From positions 167,154 through 231,153 of the forward strand of contig JAEUHC010000006.1 in assembly GCA_016794785.1 (NCBI GenBank): a DNA stretch of 64,000 nucleotides. The letters are read 5' to 3'. This document shows, one piece after another, positions 56,502-64,000 of the stretch; position 1 is the stretch's first letter, and every line of letters begins with the position of its first letter. The stretch comes from Opitutaceae bacterium. Lineage in GTDB: Bacteria > Verrucomicrobiota > Verrucomicrobiia > Opitutales > Opitutaceae. The notes under the pieces were generated by a model. It saw only the letters and a program-made list of their open reading frames with translations. It was not told where the DNA came from and ran no database searches. The translations under genes were made by a program, and so were the position numbers.

Positions 56502-57103
56502 GAAGCTTGGGGCTGCCGCAGCAGACGCACGAGGCCGGCGAGGCACAGCACCGCGACCGCGAGCCAGAGATAGAGTAGCGTCGAGACGCGGAAGTGCGAG
56601 ATGAGGACGAAGGTCGTGAGCATCACGCCGGCGATGTTGCCGAGCGTGCTCACGCCATAGACGAGGCCGGAGGCCTTGCCCGGAGGTGTGCCGCGCGCCG
56701 CCAGCCATTGCACGCACTGCGGGGCAAAGGTGGACAGCGCCGTGACCGGCACGAAAAACAGCGCCACGCAGGAGAGCAGGACGCCGAGCCCGCCGGGCGG
56801 AAACGCCTCCTCGATCCCGCCCAGGATCGCGCGGCCCCAGAGGGCGGTGATCGTGAGGGTCACGACCGCGGCGACGGCGCCGATGTTCTGGCCGCGGCGG
56901 CGCGCCTCGAGCGGGAGGTTGCTGATCCAGCCGCCGAGCATCGAGCCGATGCTGAATGCGGCGAGAAACGTCGAGATGAGGCACGCCCAGACATCGATGC
57001 TGGAGCCGAAGTGCGGGCTGAGGAGCCGGGAGCCGAGCATCTGGAAACCCATGCTCAGGATGCCAAGGGTGGTGACGGCGACGTAGAAGGCGAGTGAGGT
57101 CAC
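56498..57103 (-). CDS. Integral membrane partner of the spermidine-synthase-like protein (MFS-like half)
   Basis: From the GTG at 57103 the 201-residue protein has about six membrane helices (FYVAVTTLGILSMGFQMLGS, ACLISTFLAAFSIGSMLGGW, IGAVAAVVTLTITALWGRAI, VLLSCVALFFVPVTALSTFA, GLVYGVSTLGNIAGVMLTTF, LYLWLAVAVLCLAGLV). It matches the N-terminal transmembrane half of fused MFS/spermidine synthases, with the typical LGSRLLSPHFGSSIDVW loop and SGLVYGVSTLGNIAG. It is coupled by ATGA to the soluble half. Upstream in-frame codons belong to the divergent bicupin antisense and are not coding. Confidence 0.75.
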   Translation of the reverse strand: MTSLAFYVAVTTLGILSMGFQMLGSRLLSPHFGSSIDVWACLISTFLAAFSIGSMLGGWISNLPLEARRRGQNIGAVAAVVTLTITALWGRAILGGIEEAFPPGGLGVLLSCVALFFVPVTALSTFAPQCVQWLAARGTPPGKASGLVYGVSTLGNIAGVMLTTFVLISHFRVSTLLYLWLAVAVLCLAGLVRLLRQPQAS

Positions 57104-57193
57104 AGTGGGGCGGGCAAGGTGCGGGTCCGCCCCGTCGATGTCACCTCGAAAGTCCGCGTGCGTCCTGCCGCGCGTCGCCGCCCGCGCCACCCC

Positions 57194-58021
57194 ATGAAAA
57201 TCCTCTCCGTCCTCGCCGCCCTGCCCTGCGTCTGCGCGCTCCACGCGCAGCCTGTCTCGCCGCCCCGGCCGACGATGGGGTCGGCGGTGTTTGCGTGGGA
57301 AAAACTCGTCGCCCGGCCCACGCCCGTGGGCGAGCGCCGCGATGTCGCCCGCCACGCCACGCCCACGCTCGCGGTCTTTGAGTGCCACATCACCACGCTC
57401 AACCCCGGCGCCGCCTCGCACGAGCCGCACCGCCATCCGCAGGAGGAGCTCATCATCGTAAAGGAGGGCACGCTCGAGGTGCATATCAACGGCCAGACGC
57501 AGGTCGCCGGCCGCGGCTCCACTTTTTTCTACGCCTCCAACGACGCCCACCGCGTGCGCAACGTCGGCGACACCCGCGCCACCTACTGGGTGATCAACCT
57601 CGCCTCGGCCGCGACTCACGCGCCCGCGCTGCACAACCCCGCGCCCTCGCTGAAGTCAGGCGTGTTTGACTGGGAGAAACTCACGGTCACCCCGACCAAA
57701 ACCGGCGAGCGGCGCGCCGTGCTCGAAGGCTCGACCGTCACGCTCGCCAAGCTCCAGAGCCACATCACCACCATCGAGGGCGGCGTGGCCGCGCACGGCG
57801 CCCACCGCCATCCGGACGACGAGATCGTGCTCGTCGCCGAGGGGGCCATCGAGGCCACCATCAACGGCCGCGCCGAGGTCGGCGGGCCGGGCTCGGTGTT
57901 CTTCTTCGCCTCCGACGATCTCCACGGGATGAAGAACGCGGGGGCGACGCGCGCACGTTACCACGTCATCCGTCTGGTCACCGCCGCGACACCGAAACCC
58001 GCTCCCGCCACGGCGAAGTAG
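57194..58021 (+). CDS. Secreted bicupin protein
   Basis: The 275-residue protein, from the ATG at 57194, has a signal peptide (MKILSVLAALPCVCALHAQ) and two cupin barrels. Barrel 1 has HEPHRHPQEELIIVKEGTLE and barrel 2 HGAHRHPDDEIVLVAEGAIE, each with the H-x-H-x-x-E/D metal motif and a later G-S-x-x-F-F ... H motif. Both barrels keep their ligands, so both may bind metal. The repeat units align over their whole length (VFAWEKLVARPTPVGERRDV against VFDWEKLTVTPTKTGERRAV), showing an internal duplication. The catalytic or binding target is unknown. Confidence 0.85.
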   Translation: MKILSVLAALPCVCALHAQPVSPPRPTMGSAVFAWEKLVARPTPVGERRDVARHATPTLAVFECHITTLNPGAASHEPHRHPQEELIIVKEGTLEVHINGQTQVAGRGSTFFYASNDAHRVRNVGDTRATYWVINLASAATHAPALHNPAPSLKSGVFDWEKLTVTPTKTGERRAVLEGSTVTLAKLQSHITTIEGGVAAHGAHRHPDDEIVLVAEGAIEATINGRAEVGGPGSVFFFASDDLHGMKNAGATRARYHVIRLVTAATPKPAPATAK

Positions 58022-58027
58022 CGCGGC

Positions 58028-58585
58028 CTATCGCCGCCGATACTCCATGCCCTCAATCGCACCGAGGAGCTGCTGGTAGGCCTCCTCGCTGAAACTGTCC
58101 GCCCCGATGAATATCTCGAGGTGGACATCGGCCGCGAGCCGGATGCGGCCGGAGCTGATGACCTTAAACTCGCCGGGCGGGGCTTTGCGGCCGCGCAGGG
58201 CGGCATCGGTGAAGCTGCAGTAGAACCCATAGCCCGATCCCAAGGTGAACTCCCGGGCCCGGGCCTTGCGCTCCACCGACTGCTCCTCGTAGGGCAGGCA
58301 ATCGGCCTCCACCCGCAGCTTGAGGCGCTGCTTCGTGTCGTAGCGATCAACGTCGGGGTAGGTCACCTTGATGGTGGCCTGCGCGTTGATGGAGTCCTGC
58401 TTCGGCGCAAACATGATGTCGTATTGGCCGGCCATGTTGATGACGGTGGCCTTCCAATCACCGAGTAGGTAAAGCGTGGCCTTCCCGCGCGGGCCAAAGT
58501 CCAGCACGTGCTCTTGGGCGGCAGCGCGAGTGGCGAACAGTCCCATCAAAGCGAGCAGCGCAAACAGCGGGAATCGGGCAATCAT
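58028..58585 (-). CDS. Secreted protein of unknown function
   Basis: The 185-residue protein has a signal peptide (FPLFALLALMGLFATRAAA, cleavage near AQE) and a beta-rich mature part (VLDFGPRGKATLYLLGDW, ATIKVTYPDVDRYD, LGSGYGFYCSFTDAALRG). A pair of cysteines (Cys95 in EADCLPYEE and one in YGFYCSF) could form a disulphide. I recognise no family. It lies convergent with the bicupin gene, six bases between stops, and 43 bases downstream of nothing else on its strand. Confidence 0.6.
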   Translation of the reverse strand: MIARFPLFALLALMGLFATRAAAQEHVLDFGPRGKATLYLLGDWKATVINMAGQYDIMFAPKQDSINAQATIKVTYPDVDRYDTKQRLKLRVEADCLPYEEQSVERKARAREFTLGSGYGFYCSFTDAALRGRKAPPGEFKVISSGRIRLAADVHLEIFIGADSFSEEAYQQLLGAIEGMEYRRR

Positions 58586-58628
58586 GGCTCCGATAAGAAA
58601 CAGCCGGCCGCGCCGCGCGACGAAAAAA

Positions 58629-59810
58629 CTACCGCCCCTCCGCCAGCCGCGCCCGCCAGCGCGGGTAGTCGCGCTGCAGGAGCTGCCGCGGCGCGGTCAC
58701 ATACCAGCCTGAGCCCGTGCGGCGCTCGCGATCGACCTCGGCGAGCGAGTAGACTTTTTTTCCGTCACGACTCGCGAAGATCGGCCGATCGGTGCCGGGT
58801 TCGATGGTGCGGGCCCAGAGCGGCGGCGCGCCGGGTTCCGGCACGACCACGACATCGAAGTCCGTTTTGTGCCGCACAAACTCCGCCGGCGGCGCGGGCA
58901 CCCGCTTCACCGCGATGCCGTCGAGCTGCGTCCGTTTCAGCCACGCGATCGCCGCCTCCACCGCACGCACAATCTCGGGCGCAGGTTTTTCAGCGCGCAT
59001 CAGAAACTGCACGACCTCGGTCGTGTCGCCCGGCGCGACGCACGGCAGCTCAAAGGTCCGAGCGCCCACGGTCGCGAGCGTCACCTCGTCGTGCTGCTGC
59101 CCCCAGCCGGTCGGGGCGCCGTCGCCGCCGGGGATCTGCATCTTGAGCAGGCAGGCGGTGCCGCGCGCCACGGCCTCCGCGCAGCGGACGCGGCGCGCCT
59201 CGTCGAGCCAGGCAAAATGCGGCGCGCGATCCGCGGCGTCCTTGAGCACATTCAGGATACCGATCATGACGCCGTCGTTGAGCGTGATGCGCTTCGCGAT
59301 CGTGCCGCCCTTGGGCCACCACTGCGGAAAGCCTCCGTTGGCGTATTGCGAGGCGAGCATGAACTCCAGGCCGCGCTCGCACGCCGCGCGCAGCGCCGGA
59401 TCGCCGAGCGCGACGAAGGCCCGCGCGAGGTAGGCGACCTGCGGATGCGTGTTGTGGTTGTCGTAGCTGGTGTCGGTGTTCGTGCGCGTGTCGCGCACGA
59501 GTTTTTTCTGCGCCTCGGTGAGGACGGCGAGCATGTCGTAGTCCTTGGGCCAGCCGCCGTTTTCCCGCTGAAAAAGCAGGATGTTGTCCGCGATCTCGCG
59601 CGTCTGCTTCGGCCCATACGACGGCTGGTCCGGGCCCGTGGCCTGCATGAACCGCTCCGGCTGGATGATGTTGCGCCAGTGGTGCGCCGAGTCGCGGAAG
59701 CCGGTCGTGTCGATCGCCGGCGCGATGCCCTGCCCGGCGTCGATTTGGGCGAGGGCGGGGACGGCGGCGGCAAGCAGCAGCGCCGCGAGCGGGGTGAAGG
59801 GGCTTCTCAT
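58629..59810 (-). CDS. pelA: Secreted pectate lyase (PelA / polysaccharide lyase family 10-like)
   Basis: The 393-residue protein, from the ATG at 59810, has a signal peptide (FTPLAALLLAAAVPALAQ) and the (alpha/alpha)3-barrel signatures of family 10: NILLFQRENGGWPKDYDM, TSYDNHNTHPQVAYLARAFV, ANGGFPQWWPKGG, THITLND-like RITLNDGVM and PTGWGQQHDEVTLA. A late IFASRDGKKVYSLAEVDRERR carries the catalytic Arg region. It cleaves polygalacturonate outside the cell by beta-elimination, fitting the plant-polysaccharide theme of the neighbouring esterases and ThuA-like protein. Confidence 0.9.
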   Translation of the reverse strand: MRSPFTPLAALLLAAAVPALAQIDAGQGIAPAIDTTGFRDSAHHWRNIIQPERFMQATGPDQPSYGPKQTREIADNILLFQRENGGWPKDYDMLAVLTEAQKKLVRDTRTNTDTSYDNHNTHPQVAYLARAFVALGDPALRAACERGLEFMLASQYANGGFPQWWPKGGTIAKRITLNDGVMIGILNVLKDAADRAPHFAWLDEARRVRCAEAVARGTACLLKMQIPGGDGAPTGWGQQHDEVTLATVGARTFELPCVAPGDTTEVVQFLMRAEKPAPEIVRAVEAAIAWLKRTQLDGIAVKRVPAPPAEFVRHKTDFDVVVVPEPGAPPLWARTIEPGTDRPIFASRDGKKVYSLAEVDRERRTGSGWYVTAPRQLLQRDYPRWRARLAEGR

Positions 59811-59866
59811 GGGGACGGCAAAGACGGATAGCGTGGAAGCAGGCATGCGTGGCGGCGAGCGTTTCA

Positions 59867-60256
59867 TCAGCGCAGCCGGAAGACAAACCATGGCGCGGCA
59901 AACACCACCGCCATCCCAATGCTGAGCCACCGTCCGCGCGTAAGATCAAACTCCTCGAAAATCCGCTCCCACGATGCGCGAAAGACCCAGCGCCCGAAGC
60001 CGACGTCGAACGCGATCATCAGCCCGAGCCACAGGGCGCCGACGCCGAGCGCCTCCCACTCCGTGCGCACGCCGACCCACGGCAGCGTGAACCACGTGAG
60101 CCCGAGGATGAGGAGCGAGCCTGTGACCACGCCGATCTGCCGCGCGCGTCGGTCGCCGACGCGACGATTGAGCAGGCGCACGCGAAGGTAGCCTTGCACG
60201 ACCTCGGCGAGCGCCAGCACCAGCCAGACGAGCAGGGCGCGGAGCAGCATGGGCAT
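59867..60256 (-). CDS. Small integral membrane protein, unknown family
   Basis: The 129-residue protein has about four hydrophobic segments (LLRALLVWLVLALAEVVQGYL, IGVVTGSLLILGLTWFTLPW, WEALGVGALWLGLMIAFDVG, WLSIGMAVVFAAPWFVF) with basic loops. Similar short membrane proteins are annotated as hypothetical in many bacteria; I cannot name it. It lies 110 bases divergent from the isocitrate dehydrogenase gene. Confidence 0.65.
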   Translation of the reverse strand: MPMLLRALLVWLVLALAEVVQGYLRVRLLNRRVGDRRARQIGVVTGSLLILGLTWFTLPWVGVRTEWEALGVGALWLGLMIAFDVGFGRWVFRASWERIFEEFDLTRGRWLSIGMAVVFAAPWFVFRLR

Positions 60257-60337
60257 GGGGCCATTCTACGGATCGCGGTGCGGAGCGCCACGCCGGAGTG
60301 GCCGCGACTTTCGGCCCCGCGGCGGAATTGCTTTTGA

Positions 60338-62647
<2,310 letters not shown>

Positions 62648-62769
62648 TTGCTCCGCGTAGGGCCGCCGCTCGCCGGCGTGCCGCTGGTGGGTGCATCCCC
62701 CGCACTCCGGGACTTTATGGTCCCCATGGGAGCCTTGCTCTCCGGCGCAAAAAGATCATTCCTGCCCCC

Positions 62770-63024
62770 ATGCAACAGACCGCCGTCATCCGCACTCGCA
62801 TTGACCCACGGCGCAAAGCTCGCGCCGAAAAAATCCTGAGTAAACTCGGCGTGTCGCCGACGCAGGCTATTACTATGCTCTACGCGCAAATTGAACTGCG
62901 CAAAGCCATCCCGTTTCCGCTGCAGCTCGACGACAATCGCTCCGTCGCCGCGCCGATTGAACACGTCGCCCACGTCTGGGATCAACTCGACCAAGAGGAC
63001 TACTCGCACCTCGCCAAGTCGTGA
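62770..63024 (+). CDS. RelB/DinJ-family antitoxin
   Basis: The 84-residue protein has the ribbon-helix-helix N-terminus (AVIRTRIDPRRKARAEKILS) and the VSPTQAITMLYAQIELRKAI and PFPL pattern of DinJ/RelB antitoxins. Its stop overlaps the GTG of a MazF-like toxin by four bases (GTGA), so they form a pair. Pairing a RelB/DinJ antitoxin with a MazF-type rather than RelE/YafQ toxin is unusual. Confidence 0.85.
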   Translation: MQQTAVIRTRIDPRRKARAEKILSKLGVSPTQAITMLYAQIELRKAIPFPLQLDDNRSVAAPIEHVAHVWDQLDQEDYSHLAKS

Positions 63025-63338
63025 CCACCAAGCCGGGCGAAATCTACCTCGTGGACTTGGGCATGGTTGCCAAGGTCCGGCCTGCCGTGGTGGTTTCCCG
63101 GTATGACCCTGATAGCCCGCGCGCACTTTCCATCTTCGTGCCGCTGACGACGGAGAACCGTGCCTCCGCCTATGAGGTCTCACTCGGGAAGCCACGATTT
63201 CTCAACAAGTATTCGTGGGCCAATGTCCAAGGACTGATGGCCGTCGGCCACGAGCGCATCATCCGCCTTCTCGGCACCGTGTCGGCGACCCAACTCGCCC
63301 AAATCAAGGTCGCAATTCGCCACGCATTGGAGTTGTGA
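63021..63338 (+). CDS. MazF/PemK-family mRNA interferase toxin
   Basis: The 105-residue protein, GTG start, has [32 protein letters not shown] and [16 protein letters not shown], the MazF/PemK fold with the conserved R-P-x-V-V-V-S strand and the loop containing the nucleophilic region. It would cleave mRNA at specific short sequences. It is directly downstream of and overlapping its antitoxin gene. Confidence 0.88.
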   Translation: MTTKPGEIYLVDLGMVAKVRPAVVVSRYDPDSPRALSIFVPLTTENRASAYEVSLGKPRFLNKYSWANVQGLMAVGHERIIRLLGTVSATQLAQIKVAIRHALEL

Positions 63339-63352
63339 GGCACGTCATAGCC

Positions 63353-63883
63353 ATGAACCCGCCCATCACTCCCGGTGAAATCCTGCTGGAGGAATACCTC
63401 ACTCCGATGGGAATTTCCCAAAACGCCATGGCCCGCGCCATCGGCGTGGCCCCGCGCGCGATCAACGAAATCGTTCTGGGCCACCGTTCCATCACGCCCG
63501 TCATGTCCATCCGCTACGGCGCCTACTTCGGCCAGACGCCGGAGTTCTGGCATGTCCTGCAGGTGGAGTGCGACTTCCGTGCGCTGGGCAAAAAACAAAA
63601 GCAGCTCACCGCCAAAATCCGCCCAGCCCAAGCCTGGGCCACGCCGCGCGCCCTATCTTACTGTCAAGAGTTCAGACATGACCCCTTCCCTGCTTTCGAC
63701 CCCTTCCCTGCTTTCTCAAACCGACGACAAGAAAACCCCCTTGGTGTTGCGCCCAAGCAAGTTGGTGAACGACGTTCTCGCGACGCTTTAAACGAGTCTC
63801 GCATCGACAGAGAAGCAATCACAGTCGGCATTCTTAAAACGCCTTTGCAACCACGGACAGGTATGAACCGGCGAGATAGGTGA
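63353..63883 (+). CDS. HigA-like antitoxin (XRE-type HTH), with an atypical C-terminus
   Basis: The first 95 residues match Hig[21 protein letters not shown], the helix-turn-helix [40 protein letters not shown] and [13 protein letters not shown]. HigA proteins are normally about 100 residues; here the frame continues to 176 through a low-complexity stretch that contains an 18-bp tandem duplication (63680-63697 and 63698-63715). The region after about residue 100 looks like read-through into non-coding or repetitive DNA. No HigB toxin gene is adjacent, so it may be an orphan. Confidence 0.7.
   Translation: MNPPITPGEILLEEYLTPMGISQNAMARAIGVAPRAINEIVLGHRSITPVMSIRYGAYFGQTPEFWHVLQVECDFRALGKKQKQLTAKIRPAQAWATPRALSYCQEFRHDPFPAFDPFPAFSNRRQENPLGVAPKQVGERRSRDALNESRIDREAITVGILKTPLQPRTGMNRRDR
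63680..63715. repeat. 18-bp tandem duplication
   Basis: GACCCCTTCCCTGCTTTC is repeated twice without a spacer inside the distal part of the HigA-like frame. It is the boundary where HigA similarity stops. Confidence 0.8.
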
Positions 63884-63936
63884 CAAACAATCCGGGGTGA
63901 TGGGTTACACCAAAGTAACCGAAAAAGCCGGGCAAG

Positions 63937-64000
63937 ATGCCCTGGCAAAATATCACTCCGATGGAAGAGATCATCCGCTTCGTCCTGCTGGCGCAGACCG
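63937..64000 (+). mobile_element. Start of an IS481-family transposase, cut by the window edge
   Basis: From the ATG at 63937 the frame reads MPWQNITPMEEIIRFVLLAQ, the N-terminal pattern of IS481-family transposases (M-P-W-x-x-x-x-x-M-E ...), and runs off the right edge. About 60 bases upstream, GGTGACAAACAATCCGG (around 63879) may be the left end of the element. It borders the toxin-antitoxin cluster and could have carried or disrupted it. Confidence 0.75.

Overview
The window is a GC-rich bacterial chromosome segment, most likely from the Opitutaceae (phylum Verrucomicrobiota) or a close relative. This is an inference from gene content: secreted proteins ending in paired beta-rich repeats with the pattern LIRxxGPxLxxFGV...DPxLxVF...NDxW, an ECF sigma factor carrying a membrane segment and long coiled coil, monomeric NADP-isocitrate dehydrogenase, and many small palindromic intergenic repeats. 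No rRNA, tRNA or CRISPR array was found.

Region 1 (1-16.3 kb) is an accessory, defence-like island. It opens with the end of a helix-turn-helix (sigma region 4-like) gene, translationally coupled to a divergent RNA polymerase alpha subunit paralogue with an extra N-terminal extension, then a large MIR - Clp_N-like - KAP NTPase with membrane helices. Convergent to these is an operon of a beta-propeller protein, a multi-pass membrane protein, a caspase-like protein that has lost both catalytic residues, and an intact caspase-like peptidase. This pair of operons is the strongest candidate for an undescribed system: a membrane NTPase sensor, a caspase/pseudo-caspase effector pair and a dedicated transcription component. 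The island continues with an AbiE-type toxin-antitoxin pair, a protein resembling the AcrVA2 family at its C-terminus, an AbiV/HEPN-like protein, a DUF4209-like protein and a PIN-like protein, and ends at clpB.

Region 2 (16.3-33.8 kb) returns to housekeeping and respiratory genes: clpB; two secreted repeat proteins; a nitrite-reduction operon (nirK with a fused cytochrome c, a NirV/SUMF1-like protein, a SCO protein, a DUF2249 protein, a Crp/Fnr regulator) preceded by an FNR-type box; the pantothenate/CoA genes coaX, panC and panB; a secreted zinc metalloprotease; a peroxiredoxin; a thioesterase; and a dimeric dUTPase-like protein.

Region 3 (34-47 kb) holds a proline/arginine-repeat and RGG-rich protein, a strong terminator, murA, hicAB, ruvB, a LytS/LytR-type two-component system, two ROK-like sugar kinases, a ThuA-like protein and two secreted esterases. 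Region 4 (46.7-62.6 kb) has a zinc-ribbon protein, a SlyD-like FKBP, the conserved ybbP-ybbA / tesA divergent set, an anchored ECF sigma operon, an NHL protein, a split MFS/spermidine-synthase pair, a bicupin, a pectate lyase and monomeric isocitrate dehydrogenase. The right end (62.7-64 kb) is a toxin-antitoxin cluster (DinJ/RelB-like with MazF-like, then HigA-like) running into the start of an IS481-family transposase, so both window edges touch mobile or accessory DNA.
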